DNA from: Meridianimarinicoccus roseus
Lineage (GTDB): Bacteria; Pseudomonadota; Alphaproteobacteria; Rhodobacterales; Rhodobacteraceae
Assembly (NCBI RefSeq): GCF_003172915.1
Contig: NZ_QGKU01000004.1
Span: 1-64,000, forward strand
Length of the DNA: 64,000 nt
Reading direction: 5' to 3'
Part shown: positions 41,877 to 51,111 of the stretch, in pieces
Numbering within the stretch: the stretch's first letter is position 1
How the letters are laid out: each line of letters opens with the position of its first letter
The notes under the pieces: model-generated
What the model saw: the letters and a program-made list of their open reading frames with translations, nothing else
What the model was told of the DNA's origin: nothing
The model's database searches: none
Position numbers and translations under genes: made by a program

Positions 41877-42944
41877 ATGGCGGCCACGCGGGAGGACGTG
41901 CTGGCGGTGCTCAAGGGCATCGCCGATCCGGGAGCCGACGGTGACATCGTCGCGTCCGGCGTCATGCGGGCGCTGAACGTGACGGACGGCAAGGTCCGCT
42001 TCGTGCTGGAGATCGCGCCGTCGCAGGCCGCCGCCTACGAGGCGGTCAAGGCCGAGGCGGAGGCGAAGCTGGCCGCGCTGGCGGGCGTGCAGGGCGTGTC
42101 GGTCGTGCTGACCGCGCACAGCGCCCCCGCCGCGCCGCCGGACCTGAAGCCGCAGCGCCGGGCGGAACCCTCGGGTCCGCAGAAGGTGCCCGGCATCGAC
42201 CGGATCGTCGCCATCGCCAGCGGCAAGGGCGGTGTGGGCAAATCCACGGTCTCGGCGAACCTTGCCTGCGCGCTGGCCGCCGAGGGGCGCCGCGTGGGTC
42301 TGCTGGACGCCGATGTCTACGGCCCCAGCCAGCCGCGGATGCTGGGCGTGTCGGGTCGGCCGGCCAGCCCTGACGGCAAGACGATCCTGCCGATGCGCAA
42401 CCACGGCGTAACCATGATGTCCATCGGCCTGATGACGAACGAGGATCAGGCGGTGGTCTGGCGCGGGCCGATGCTGATGGGTGCGTTGCAGCAGATGCTG
42501 ACGCAGGTGCAGTGGGGCGCGCTCGACGTGCTGCTGGTGGACCTGCCGCCGGGCACCGGCGACGTGCAGATGACGCTGTGCCAGAAGGCGCAGGTGGACG
42601 GCGCGATCGTCGTGTCCACGCCGCAGGACGTGGCGCTGATCGACGCGCGCAAGGGCATCGACATGTTCAAGCAGATGAAGACGCCGATCCTGGGGCTGAT
42701 CGAGAACATGTCTACCCATGTCTGTTCGGCTTGCGGCCACGAGGAGCATATCTTCGGGCATGGCGGTGTCGCCGCGGAAGCGGCGCGGCTGGGCGTGCCG
42801 CTGCTGGCGGAACTGCCGCTGGACCTTGACACGCGGATCGCGTCCGACGGGGGCGCGCCGATCGTCGTCAGCAAGCCCGGCAGCACCCAAGCGCAGAGCT
42901 TCCGCGCGCTGGCGCGGCGGATGGTCGAGGCCGGCCAGGCATGA
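41877..42944 (+). CDS. apbC: Mrp/ApbC (NBP35-type) iron-sulfur carrier ATPase
   Basis: P-loop ATPase that carries and delivers Fe-S clusters; not related to the Mrp antiporter. 355 residues: N-terminal MIP18-like domain (VLKGIADPGADGDIVASGVM), deviant Walker A GKGGVGKST near residue 118, DADVYGPSQPRMLG, and the CSAC pair at the end of the ATPase domain that binds the cluster. ATG abuts the DUF6494 stop; stop overlaps the next gene by ATGA. Probably supports Fe-S proteins such as the neighbouring dehydrogenase. Confidence 0.93.
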   Translation: MAATREDVLAVLKGIADPGADGDIVASGVMRALNVTDGKVRFVLEIAPSQAAAYEAVKAEAEAKLAALAGVQGVSVVLTAHSAPAAPPDLKPQRRAEPSGPQKVPGIDRIVAIASGKGGVGKSTVSANLACALAAEGRRVGLLDADVYGPSQPRMLGVSGRPASPDGKTILPMRNHGVTMMSIGLMTNEDQAVVWRGPMLMGALQQMLTQVQWGALDVLLVDLPPGTGDVQMTLCQKAQVDGAIVVSTPQDVALIDARKGIDMFKQMKTPILGLIENMSTHVCSACGHEEHIFGHGGVAAEAARLGVPLLAELPLDLDTRIASDGGAPIVVSKPGSTQAQSFRALARRMVEAGQA

Positions 42945-43654
42945 GCGTGGCGGCGCAGACCGGTCCTTCGCCGTCCTTCCCGCCGCTGTTCCGCGCGCAG
43001 GCGTCGGGCGACCCGTTCGCCGCCGCCTGCGCGCAGGCCCGCGCGGGCACAGATGCCGGGTTGGTGTTGCACGACGTTCAGCTCGATACCCTTCGCGCGG
43101 CCATCGTCTTTGCGCCCGACGTGGCGCTGGCGGACGCGGCGGTGGTACTGCCGCTGTGCGGTGTCGCATTCCAGAACGCCTTCGGCAGCCATGCCCCGCC
43201 CGAGGTCGCGGTGCACCTTGAATGGGGCGGCGCGCTGCGGGTGAACGGCGCGGTCGCGGGCCGCCTGCGCATGGCCGCCGACCCCGTCCCGCCCGAGGCG
43301 GAACCCGGCTGGCTGGTGGTTGGGCTGGAGCTTGCGCTGATGGGTTTCAGCGATGCGCCGGGCACGGCGCCGGACCGCACCACCCTTTTCGACGAGGGCT
43401 GCGCCGAGATGGACCCGGTTCTGCTGCTGGAGTCCTGGGTGCGCCATGTGCTTCTATGGATCAATACCTGGTCCGAGGACGGTCTGCGCGCGCTGCACGG
43501 GGAATGGTCTGGGCTGGTGCATGGGGTTGGTGGCGGCATCGCCGGGCGCGAGGGCGTGTTCATCGGCGTTGACGACCGCTTCGGGATGCTGCTGAAACAC
43601 GAGGGTGGCACCGCGCTCGTGCCGCTGACCGACCTGCTGGAGGACACACCATGA
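42941..43654 (+). CDS. Biotin/lipoate-ligase-like protein
   Basis: 237 residues. The order FPPLFRAQASGDPFAAACAQARAGTDAGLVLHD, EVAVHLEWGGALRVNGAVAG and WLVVGLELALMG follows biotin protein ligases with changed motifs, and the C-terminal GEWSGLVHGVGGGI fits the small DUF4444 domain. The key ligase GRG motif is not seen, so catalytic activity is doubtful. Embedded between ApbC and DUF6505 genes with 4-base overlaps on both sides. Confidence 0.75.
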   Translation: MSVAAQTGPSPSFPPLFRAQASGDPFAAACAQARAGTDAGLVLHDVQLDTLRAAIVFAPDVALADAAVVLPLCGVAFQNAFGSHAPPEVAVHLEWGGALRVNGAVAGRLRMAADPVPPEAEPGWLVVGLELALMGFSDAPGTAPDRTTLFDEGCAEMDPVLLLESWVRHVLLWINTWSEDGLRALHGEWSGLVHGVGGGIAGREGVFIGVDDRFGMLLKHEGGTALVPLTDLLEDTP

Positions 43655-44133
43655 AACTGGCCCGCGCGATCCATTTCGACGAAAGCGACATGAACGTGTT
43701 CCACAGCCCGGCGCGCACAGGCGAGTGGTGCATTTCGGGGGGCTTCGAGTTTTCCGACTGGTCCGAAGCGGACCTGACCGGGAAGGCGCGGCAGGCCTTC
43801 GCCAACGGCTGGCTGGGGGTGGAGACCTTTGGGCGGGTCACATTCGTTGCCGTCACGCAGGTCGAACAGGCCGAGGTCGACGCGCTGGCACGGGGGCTGG
43901 CGCAGCATTTCGTGACGATCTACGGCGCGCCGTCGCTTGAGGCGGCCCTGCCCGTCGCGCAGGAGGAACTGGCGCAGATGGCGTCGCTCTGCGACGAGCA
44001 CGACCCGAACACGCTGTTGACCGTCGCGCGGGAGCTGACCCCGGCGGGCGTTGCCGAAGCCTACCGGTTCATCGAACCGCAGGCCGCCGGAATGGAACAG
44101 TTCGCCATCCATGGCGATATCGAGGGGCACTGA
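43651..44133 (+). CDS. DUF6505 protein
   Basis: 160 residues. KLARAIHFDESDMNVFHSPARTGEWCISGGFEFS is the family start. Soluble alpha/beta protein without recognisable active-site motif. Its ATG overlaps the preceding stop, three bases before the GTG of the oxidase gene. The gene keeps company with the ligase-like gene in related genomes; function unknown. Confidence 0.82.
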   Translation: MKLARAIHFDESDMNVFHSPARTGEWCISGGFEFSDWSEADLTGKARQAFANGWLGVETFGRVTFVAVTQVEQAEVDALARGLAQHFVTIYGAPSLEAALPVAQEELAQMASLCDEHDPNTLLTVARELTPAGVAEAYRFIEPQAAGMEQFAIHGDIEGH

Positions 44134-44136
44134 GCG

Positions 44137-45564
44137 GTGGCGTATGACATGGCCCTGCCGCCGCGTGATGACGCTGCCGTGGCGCGCGCGGTGGCGGCGC
44201 TGGACGCTCGGTTCGGCGACCGGTGCCAGACCGGCGCCGCGATCCGCGACCAGCACGGGCACACGGCGACATGGATGCCGACACAGGCCCCCGATGCAGT
44301 GGTCTGGCCAGTGACCACCGAGGAGGTGCAGGCGCTGGTCCGGATCTGCGCGGCAGAGCGGGTGCCGGTGATCGGTTTCGGCGCGGGTACCTCGCTGGAG
44401 GGGCACGTGAACGCGCCCGCAGGGGGAGTGTCGGTGGATTTCACGCGGATGGACAAGGTTCTGGCCGTCCATGCCGATGACATGGACTGCACCGTGCAGC
44501 CCGGGGTAGCGCGCAAGGCGTTGAACGTGCACCTGCGCGACACCGGCCTGTTCTTCCCGGTCGATCCGGGTGCCGATGCCAGCCTTGGCGGGATGGCGGC
44601 GACGCGCGCTTCTGGCACCAACGCGGTGCGTTATGGCACGATGCGGGACGCGGTGCTGGGGCTGAAAGCGGTGCTGCCGTCGGGCGAGGTGGTCACGACC
44701 GCGCACCGCGCGCGCAAGTCGTCAGCTGGGTACGATCTGACGCGGCTGATGGTCGGCTCGGAAGGCACGCTGGGCCTGATCACGGAACTGACGCTGCGCC
44801 TGCACGGCATCCCCGAGGCGATTTCCGCCGCGACCTGTTCTTTTCCGGACGTGGAGGCCGCCTGCAACGCGGTGATCGCGGTGCTGCAATACGGCGTGCC
44901 CGTGGCACGAATGGAAATGCTGGACACGCTGACGGTGAAGGCGGTGAACGCATATTCCGGGCTGGATCTGCCGCTGACGCCGCTGCTGCTGCTGGAGTTC
45001 CATGGCTCCCCCGCCGGGGTTGCGGAACAGGCGCAGACGGTGGGCGAAATCGCGGCCGAGTTCGGCGCCGCCGGGTTCGACTGGACCGCCGATGCCGAGG
45101 CGCGCACGAAGCTGTGGCAAGCGCGGCACGATGCCTACTGGGCGTGCCACGGGCTGCGGCCGGGCCTGAAGTCGATGTCCACGGATGTCTGCGTGCCGGT
45201 GTCGCATCTGGCGACCTGTGTCGGCGCGGTGCAGGCGCGCGCGGCGGCGGAGGGGCTGGCCGCGCCGGTGCTGGGCCATGTGGGCGATGGCAATTTCCAC
45301 GTGCTTCTTCAGGTAGACACCGGGGATGCGGCCGAGGTCGCCCGCGCCGAGGCGTTCGTCGGCTGGCTCAACGATCTGGCGATCGCCCATGACGGTACCT
45401 GCACGGGCGAACATGGGATCGGGCAAGGCAAGGCTAAGTACCTGCCGCGCGAACTGGGACCCGAGGCGATCGGGATGATGCGCGCCATCAAGCGCGGGAT
45501 CGATCCGCACAACATCATGAACCCAGGCAAGATCTTCGACATGGGCAATGCCGGGCCGACCTGA
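44137..45564 (+). CDS. FAD-linked 2-hydroxy acid oxidase (GlcD / D-lactate dehydrogenase type)
   Basis: 475-residue flavoprotein. FAD-binding PCMH domain: PVIGFGAGTSLEGHVNAPAGGVSVDF and FFPVDPGADASLGGMAATRASGTNAVRYGTMRD; C-terminal oxidase domain with GHVGDGNFHVLL and TCTGEHGIGQGKAKYL (metal/substrate His residues). Probably oxidises D-lactate or glycolate to the 2-oxo acid and passes electrons to quinone or cytochrome. Starts with GTG at 44137; an ATG at 44149 gives a slightly shorter product. Three bases after DUF6505, so likely in that operon. Confidence 0.88.
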   Translation: MAYDMALPPRDDAAVARAVAALDARFGDRCQTGAAIRDQHGHTATWMPTQAPDAVVWPVTTEEVQALVRICAAERVPVIGFGAGTSLEGHVNAPAGGVSVDFTRMDKVLAVHADDMDCTVQPGVARKALNVHLRDTGLFFPVDPGADASLGGMAATRASGTNAVRYGTMRDAVLGLKAVLPSGEVVTTAHRARKSSAGYDLTRLMVGSEGTLGLITELTLRLHGIPEAISAATCSFPDVEAACNAVIAVLQYGVPVARMEMLDTLTVKAVNAYSGLDLPLTPLLLLEFHGSPAGVAEQAQTVGEIAAEFGAAGFDWTADAEARTKLWQARHDAYWACHGLRPGLKSMSTDVCVPVSHLATCVGAVQARAAAEGLAAPVLGHVGDGNFHVLLQVDTGDAAEVARAEAFVGWLNDLAIAHDGTCTGEHGIGQGKAKYLPRELGPEAIGMMRAIKRGIDPHNIMNPGKIFDMGNAGPT

Positions 45565-45645
45565 GGGAATGAAAGCGGTGGACTCTGGCCGCGCGCTGCG
45601 GGACAAGTCGCGCTGATCCCGTTCCCCGCCCCGCCGGAGCCCGCC

Positions 45646-46497
45646 ATGCCCGCGCATCCCGATACGACAGCCCTGATCGAGGCGCGCACCCTGAGCCTTG
45701 CGCGCTCCGGGCGGCCCGTGCTGGACCGGGTGGATTTCCGCGTCGACCGGGGCGAGATCGTGACTGTGGTCGGCCCGAACGGATCGGGCAAGTCGACGCT
45801 GATCCAGATCCTTATCGGCGCGCTGGCACCCGATGCCGGAACGGTGCGGCGCGCGCCGGGCCTGCGGATCGGATATGTTCCGCAAAGCCTGCATATCGAC
45901 GCCACGATGCCGATGCCGGTCGGCCGGTTCCTGGCGCTGCCGCAACGCCACGGGCGCGCCGCGCGGGCCGAAGCGCTGGCGCAGGTCGGGCTGCAAGATC
46001 TTGAAGCACAGCCGATGTCCGCGCTGTCGGGCGGGCAGTTCCAGCGCGTGCTGCTGGCCCGCGCACTGCTGATGCGGCCTGACCTTCTGGTGCTGGACGA
46101 GGCGACGCGCGGGCTGGATCAGCCCGGCACCGCCGCCTTCTACCGGATCGTGGAGGACCTGCGCGCCCGCATGGGCTGCGGCGTGCTGATGGTCAGCCAC
46201 GACCTGCACGTGGTGATGAGTGCGTCCGACAGGGTGGTGTGCCTGAACGGGCATATCTGCTGCCACGGCACGCCCGAAATCGTGGCGAGCGCACCGGAAT
46301 ACCGCGCGCTGTTCGGGGTCGGCACGCAGGGCACACTTGCGCTTTACCGACACGACCACGACCACGACCACGATGATGGCCCGTGCGGGCACGGTCCCGA
46401 CGCTCCCGCCGGTGCGGGAGCGGGTCCGGCCGCGCCGGTGCGGTCGCACGGGCATGGGCACAACCGGCAGCACGGGGCGGGGCCGGATGCTGGATGA
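45646..46497 (+). CDS. znuC: Zinc ABC transporter ATPase ZnuC with His-rich tail
   Basis: Energises Zn2+ uptake through ZnuB. 283 residues: Walker A GPNGSGKST near residue 44, signature LSGGQFQRVLLARALL, Walker B LLVLDEATRGLD, His loop SHDLHVVM. The C-terminal 50 residues form a His/Asp-rich tail (HDHDHDHDDGPCGHG, then HGHGHNRQH), encoded by a short cacgac microsatellite, likely a zinc-binding sensor or buffer. Overlaps znuB by 11 bases. No Zur box or znuA gene is visible here. Confidence 0.92.
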   Translation: MPAHPDTTALIEARTLSLARSGRPVLDRVDFRVDRGEIVTVVGPNGSGKSTLIQILIGALAPDAGTVRRAPGLRIGYVPQSLHIDATMPMPVGRFLALPQRHGRAARAEALAQVGLQDLEAQPMSALSGGQFQRVLLARALLMRPDLLVLDEATRGLDQPGTAAFYRIVEDLRARMGCGVLMVSHDLHVVMSASDRVVCLNGHICCHGTPEIVASAPEYRALFGVGTQGTLALYRHDHDHDHDDGPCGHGPDAPAGAGAGPAAPVRSHGHGHNRQHGAGPDAG

Positions 46498-47272
46498 TTT
46501 CCTGACCCGCGCGGCGCTGGCGGGACTTGGGGTCGCGCTGGCCGCCGGTCCGCTGGGCTGCTTCATCGTCTGGCGACGCATGGCGTATTTCGGTGATGCG
46601 ACGGCCCATGCCGCACTGCTGGGCGTGGCGCTGGCGCTGGCGCTGTCGATCTCGGTCTTCGCGGGTGTGCTGGCGGTCGTGCTTGTGCTGGCGCTTGCGG
46701 TGTCCGGCCTGTCGGCGCGCGGCGTGCCGGTGGACACGTTGCTGGGTGTGTTCGCGCATGGCGGGCTGGCGGTCGGGCTTGTGGTCGTGTCGCTTCTGCC
46801 GGGCGCGCGGGTGGACCTGATGGGTCTGCTTTTGGGCGATATTCTGGCCGTTGGGCGAACCGACCTGGCCGTGATCTGGGCTGGCGCCGCGCTTGTCATC
46901 GGTCTGCTGGCGTGGCGCTGGTCGGGGCTCCTGACCGCGACGCTGAACGCGGATCTTGCGCGGGCCAGCGGGATCGACGCGCGGCGCGAGGACATGATCC
47001 TGACGCTGGCGCTGGCCCTTGTGGTGGCGGTGGCGCTGAAGGTGGTCGGCGCGCTGCTGATTTCGGCAATGCTGATCGTGCCGGCGGCGACCGTACGCCC
47101 GCTGGCGCGCACGCCGGAATCGATGGCCGTGCTGGCGGCGATCTGCGGTGCGGCGGCCGCACTGGGCGGGATTGCGCTGTCCTACCGTGCCGACACGCCG
47201 ACCGGGCCGACGATCGTTGCCGTAGCCACCGCGCTGTTCGCGGTCAGCGCGATCCTGCCGCGGCGGGGCTGA
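46487..47272 (+). CDS. znuB: Zinc ABC transporter permease ZnuB
   Basis: Inner-membrane permease, 261 residues with about eight helices. Family features: RRMAYFGDATAHAALLGVALAL, DTLLGVFAHGGLAVGLV, and GALLISAMLIVPAATVRPLA. The open frame extends 50 codons into znuC; the ATG at 46487 gives the normal N terminus MLDDFLTRAALAGLGVAL. Convergent with the rhomboid gene, 12 bases apart. Confidence 0.93.
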   Translation: MLDDFLTRAALAGLGVALAAGPLGCFIVWRRMAYFGDATAHAALLGVALALALSISVFAGVLAVVLVLALAVSGLSARGVPVDTLLGVFAHGGLAVGLVVVSLLPGARVDLMGLLLGDILAVGRTDLAVIWAGAALVIGLLAWRWSGLLTATLNADLARASGIDARREDMILTLALALVVAVALKVVGALLISAMLIVPAATVRPLARTPESMAVLAAICGAAAALGGIALSYRADTPTGPTIVAVATALFAVSAILPRRG

Positions 47273-47284
47273 GCGGCCCGCCGG

Positions 47285-48016
47285 TCAGGGCGTCCGCTTG
47301 GTGCGTGTGACCGAACGGCGGCCACGGCTCTGGTCGAGCACGCCGCGCCCCCAGTGCACTGCAAGCAGCCAGCCGACGACGAAGCCGCCGAGATGCGTCT
47401 CCCAGGCGAGGTTGCCGGACAGCAGCACCCAGAACGCGAGGTTGTAGAGCACGAGGAAGCCGACCGCGCGCAGGGTCACCCAGAGAGGGTCACCGAAATA
47501 CCGCCGGTCGAGGTAATCCCAGCAAACCCAGACGCCCAGCAGGCCGAACAACGCGCCGGACGCTCCGACCATCGGCGCCGGGCTTTCGGAAAACAGGCCG
47601 AATCCCACGGCTCCACCAAGCGCTGAGACCGCATAGACCACGAGGAAGCGGCGCTGTCCGATCCGGTTGACGATGGCGGTTCCGACGCTGAACAGCGCGA
47701 TCATATTGACGATCAGGTGCACCGGCCCGCCATGAAGGAAGGCGTAGGTCACGAACATCGTGACCGGCTGGGCTGAATAGTAGGGCTGCGCGCCCAGCAG
47801 CAGACGTTTCCAGAACGCACCAAGCGCATAGGCCTGCGGGCGCAGCACCCCTGCCGGGCCGAACCAGCCCCGATCGTTGGCGAGCAGTACCAGTTCCGGC
47901 AGTACGCACAGGACGATCAGCACCATGACAGTCAGCGGCACCCCGCGATACATGAAGCGCGCGGGGCGGGGCGTGCTGGACGGCTGGATCGGTGCGTTCT
48001 GCGAGATCTCGGTCAC
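47285..48016 (-). CDS. Rhomboid-family intramembrane serine protease
   Basis: 243 residues, six or seven hydrophobic helices. Catalytic Ser153 in GASG (151-154) and His208 in ETHLGGFVVGW; HGGPVHLIVNM (residues 95-105) supplies the oxyanion His and Asn. Starts with GTG, four bases after the exosortase stop, so the two are probably co-translated. The pairing with an exosortase hints at a shared role in processing surface proteins, but a general rhomboid is equally possible. Confidence 0.9.
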   Translation of the reverse strand: MTEISQNAPIQPSSTPRPARFMYRGVPLTVMVLIVLCVLPELVLLANDRGWFGPAGVLRPQAYALGAFWKRLLLGAQPYYSAQPVTMFVTYAFLHGGPVHLIVNMIALFSVGTAIVNRIGQRRFLVVYAVSALGGAVGFGLFSESPAPMVGASGALFGLLGVWVCWDYLDRRYFGDPLWVTLRAVGFLVLYNLAFWVLLSGNLAWETHLGGFVVGWLLAVHWGRGVLDQSRGRRSVTRTKRTP

Positions 48017-48020
48017 CCGG

Positions 48021-49625
48021 TTACTCTGGAACGTAGCGGGGCATCACTTTCAGAGCCTCGGCCATGAAGGCCTGCAGGCGGGCATCTGCGTCCGCTTCGG
48101 TTTCGTCGGGATGGATCGGGGTTACGAAGCGGATCAGCGCGCCGTCGCGGCGCCCGCGCATCCAGCTGTCATAGACGACCACCAGCTTGGCGAGGAAATC
48201 GTTGGTCATGCGGCGCCCGCGCTGTTCGAACCAGTAGTACACCATCTGCTTGTTCAGGCCCTTCTGGATCACGGAGCGATTGAGTTCGAAGGTGCCGTAG
48301 GTCGTGTTCGGGAAGCTGACCTCGACCGGGTCGATGCTGAACACTTCCCAACCGCCGACGGGCAGGCAGACCTCGGGTGAATGGATGCCTGCGCCGTTGG
48401 TCTGGTCGTCGTAATAGGCCACGAACACGTTGACGGGCGACTTGCCACCACCCGAATAGCTGGCCGCGACATAGTCATCGGCCGCAAGCGTCTTTGCGAC
48501 AGCGGGATCAAGCGATTCGAAGGCGCCATACTGGTTCGCGATCTCGCGCGGGAACAGCATGAACGGCGTTCGGTCCGGCAGTACCGTGGGCGGTGCCGGG
48601 AAGAAATAAAGCGCGAGCGAGAACAGCCCGCCGACAAACGCGCCAAGCCCAAGCATCACCGACGGGGTGATGGACAGCACCCGCGCGAAGATCGGACCAA
48701 GGCCGTTGGTGTCGAGGTCGATCGCCTCGCTCAGCGGGAGGGGATTGGGCGTCAGCCGCTGCATCGCGATCGCCATCGCGAAGAGGATACCGACGCAGGC
48801 AAGGAAGATCACCCAGCCTTCGAAGAAGTGCAGGAAGCCTTCGGCATGTTCGATTCCGAAATGGTTCACGAGGATCCCGATCACGCCGATCCGGAACGAG
48901 TTCATGAACACAGTGATTGGCGCGGCGGACAGCAGCAGGACCGCCTTGTGCCAGAGCGGCCCCCGATAAAGGATCGCGAACAGGTAGGAGAAGGAGAGGA
49001 TCGGGAACAGGTAGCGCAGCCCGGAGCAGGCTTCTGCGACCTGCAGCTTGTACACCCCGAGGTCGATGATGTTTCCGTCGAGGAACACAGGAATCTGCGC
49101 AAGTTCGATGAACCAGACCCCTATTTCCGAGGATACGCCCTGCAGGAAGATTGTAAGTTGCCAGTACATGAACTGCGGCAGGGGCAGCATGAAGACGAGG
49201 TGCAGAACCGGCGCCCAGTGGGCCTTGCCTCGGTCCCAGCCAAAACAGACGAGCACGAGGCCCATGACCCAGACGATGAAGGCGTAGGCTACGATGTCGG
49301 GGATCTGCACGAGATTGCCGATCATCCCAAGCCCAAGTCCGAGCGTCAGCACCAAGAGGCCTGGCATCCGGCGCACCGGCTCGGCAGGGTCGGCGCGCGG
49401 CGTCTTGCGCAATTCGCGCAGGAAAAGGTAGAGCGAGATCAGCGGAATGAGCGGGCCGTGACTGTATTCCGGCGTGCTCCAGGCTTCCACCAGGGCCAGC
49501 AGGCCGAATTGGAATACATAGAGCGATGCAAGCACTGTTCCTGCGAACAGGGCGAACCCCATCGGATTGACGGGAACCGTCCCGATGAAGGGAATCGATG
49601 GCCTGAAGTTATCCTGAACGCTCAT
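48021..49625 (-). CDS. xrtD: Exosortase fused to EpsI domain (XrtD, VPLPA-CTERM type)
   Basis: 534-residue membrane transpeptidase-like protein thought to cleave C-terminal sorting tails of exported proteins. [16 protein letters not shown] (residues 53-68), catalytic Cys200 in EACSGLRY, Arg245 in NSFRIGVIG, and His between 255 and 266 in the [16 protein letters not shown] block are the exosortase core. After about residue 330 a periplasmic EpsI domain begins ([14 protein letters not shown]). This fused form is typical of Rhodobacteraceae XrtD; the recognition tail is not visible here. ATG chosen over an upstream TTG because of GGTGAG before it. Confidence 0.92.
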   Translation of the reverse strand: MSVQDNFRPSIPFIGTVPVNPMGFALFAGTVLASLYVFQFGLLALVEAWSTPEYSHGPLIPLISLYLFLRELRKTPRADPAEPVRRMPGLLVLTLGLGLGMIGNLVQIPDIVAYAFIVWVMGLVLVCFGWDRGKAHWAPVLHLVFMLPLPQFMYWQLTIFLQGVSSEIGVWFIELAQIPVFLDGNIIDLGVYKLQVAEACSGLRYLFPILSFSYLFAILYRGPLWHKAVLLLSAAPITVFMNSFRIGVIGILVNHFGIEHAEGFLHFFEGWVIFLACVGILFAMAIAMQRLTPNPLPLSEAIDLDTNGLGPIFARVLSITPSVMLGLGAFVGGLFSLALYFFPAPPTVLPDRTPFMLFPREIANQYGAFESLDPAVAKTLAADDYVAASYSGGGKSPVNVFVAYYDDQTNGAGIHSPEVCLPVGGWEVFSIDPVEVSFPNTTYGTFELNRSVIQKGLNKQMVYYWFEQRGRRMTNDFLAKLVVVYDSWMRGRRDGALIRFVTPIHPDETEADADARLQAFMAEALKVMPRYVPE

Positions 49626-49729
49626 AGAAATACTCACCCGAACAGCCAAAAATCCATCGAACCATACACAATGGCGTCTGCCTTTGCATGGAGAAAAGCC
49701 AGAAGCGCACGTAATGTTGTACAGACTGT

Positions 49730-51097
49730 TTAACGGGTCGTTTCGAAGCTCCGCGAGAGTCCGACGAACACGGCATTGGACTGTGCATCGTCGTCGGTGT
49801 CGGACTGCGTCTGCCGGAACCGGTAGCCCATGTTCATGGCCCAGTCTTCGGTCAGGCTGTGGTTGTACTGGGCCGTGACGTTCAGTCGTTCGGTATTGCC
49901 CTGAGTGGAATTCTCGTAGCGGGTCAGCCCGCCGGCGATATCGATGCCCATCGACGAAACCGGGGTCAGAAGCTGAATGAACTCAACCCGCCCGTTTGTG
50001 TTCAGTACGTTGCGACCGTCCTCGTCCGTGCTGGCGGTTTGCCTCAGGCCGAGGGTGAGGCGGTTGTTCCGTCCTTCGAGCGAGTAATCCACTCCGCCGA
50101 TGAGCCGCAGGTCGGTGTCCGCGTTGGTGGACACCCCGATTGACCCGTCGAGAACGGCGTTGTCCCAAGCGACCTGTTTGCCGATCGAGAAGGAGTACCG
50201 CTCGCCGTTTTCGTCCACGATGCTGCTGAAGCTTGCCGAGGTCTGGCCCGTCTTCTCGTCGAACACGAGCGACAGGTCGCCGACGACGCCTTCTTCGGTG
50301 GTGTCACCGGAAAGGCGCTGGCTTTCCACGCGGGAATAGCCGAGGCGCGCGGACAGGGTCGTGCGCTGGTTCAGGCGCGCGTCCATGCCCACATCGGCGC
50401 GCGAGGTGTCGCGGTCAAGTTGATCGCTGTCGTCGAATTTCTCGTTCGCGTAGCTGGCCCCGGTGGTGAAGCGCAGGATGGGCGACACGCGGAATCCGAT
50501 TTCGGCCCCGCCGCGGAGGGTGCGCCGGTCATAGAGATCGGGATCCTGGGTATCGGTGAAGCTGATGTCAGACGCCTGTGCAAAGCCCGTCAGGCTGAGC
50601 GGTCCGTCCTCGTTGAAGCCGAACAGAAGATTTCCGCGCAGGCTGGTCCGGGTGCCGCCGCCGCGCGTGTCGTCGAAACCGCCGTCATCGTCGAGATCGC
50701 CGAGGGGATCGAAGAAATCGACATCCGCCTGTTGCGCGCGCAGGTTCAGGCCGATCCGGCTGTCATCGACGTTGCGCAGATAGTCGAGGGTCACGATCGG
50801 GTTGTCGGCGCTGACTTCGGAGCCTTTCACGGGCAGGTCCGCCGCGCGAACCGATCCCTGAGCACCGAGGTCCAGTGTGTCGGTCCGGGTGCGCTGCTGC
50901 AGACCGAATCCCAGCGTGTTTGTCCAGATGATCGCGTCGCCCGCAGAATCCCGTCTCAGGTCGTAGTTGTCGTTGAATTCGAGATCCGACGAGATGAACG
51001 CGGTGCTGACCGCGCGCTCGCTGTTCTGGGAAAGAGCCGAAATGGGTGCCACGCTACCAAGCAGCATCGCACCCAGTGCCAGTCGCGGGCGCCACAT
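49730..51097 (-). CDS. Outer-membrane beta-barrel protein, exosortase/EPS system
   Basis: 455 residues, signal peptide [23 protein letters not shown]. The rest alternates polar and hydrophobic residues in short amphipathic strands separated by Asp/Asn-rich turns, ending ...[10 protein letters not shown]; a terminal aromatic near the end fits beta-barrel insertion. Resembles the barrel family linked to PEP-CTERM loci and could be the EPS secretion pore. ATG at 51097 has GGAG eight bases before it; an earlier GTG is rejected. 14 bases after the export protein. Confidence 0.78.
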   Translation of the reverse strand: MWRPRLALGAMLLGSVAPISALSQNSERAVSTAFISSDLEFNDNYDLRRDSAGDAIIWTNTLGFGLQQRTRTDTLDLGAQGSVRAADLPVKGSEVSADNPIVTLDYLRNVDDSRIGLNLRAQQADVDFFDPLGDLDDDGGFDDTRGGGTRTSLRGNLLFGFNEDGPLSLTGFAQASDISFTDTQDPDLYDRRTLRGGAEIGFRVSPILRFTTGASYANEKFDDSDQLDRDTSRADVGMDARLNQRTTLSARLGYSRVESQRLSGDTTEEGVVGDLSLVFDEKTGQTSASFSSIVDENGERYSFSIGKQVAWDNAVLDGSIGVSTNADTDLRLIGGVDYSLEGRNNRLTLGLRQTASTDEDGRNVLNTNGRVEFIQLLTPVSSMGIDIAGGLTRYENSTQGNTERLNVTAQYNHSLTEDWAMNMGYRFRQTQSDTDDDAQSNAVFVGLSRSFETTR

Positions 51098-51111
51098 CGC
51101 GGTTGCTCCTG

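Noticed and set aside
41877-42944. Naming the Mrp/ApbC ATPase as part of the Mrp antiporter
   Set aside because: The name is shared by coincidence; this is a P-loop Fe-S carrier with GKGGVGKST, not a cation transporter.
38673-43169. 1,498-codon minus-strand open frame
   Set aside because: Spans several well-supported plus-strand genes in the wrong strand; low-complexity Arg/His/Gln translation typical of GC-rich antisense.
46340-46380. Short cacgac repeat read as a CRISPR or other array
   Set aside because: Only a few 6-base units inside the znuC coding frame, explained by a His/Asp-rich tail.
44722-47112. 796-codon minus-strand frame opposite the FAD oxidase and znuCB
   Set aside because: Antisense to three genes with intact active-site motifs.
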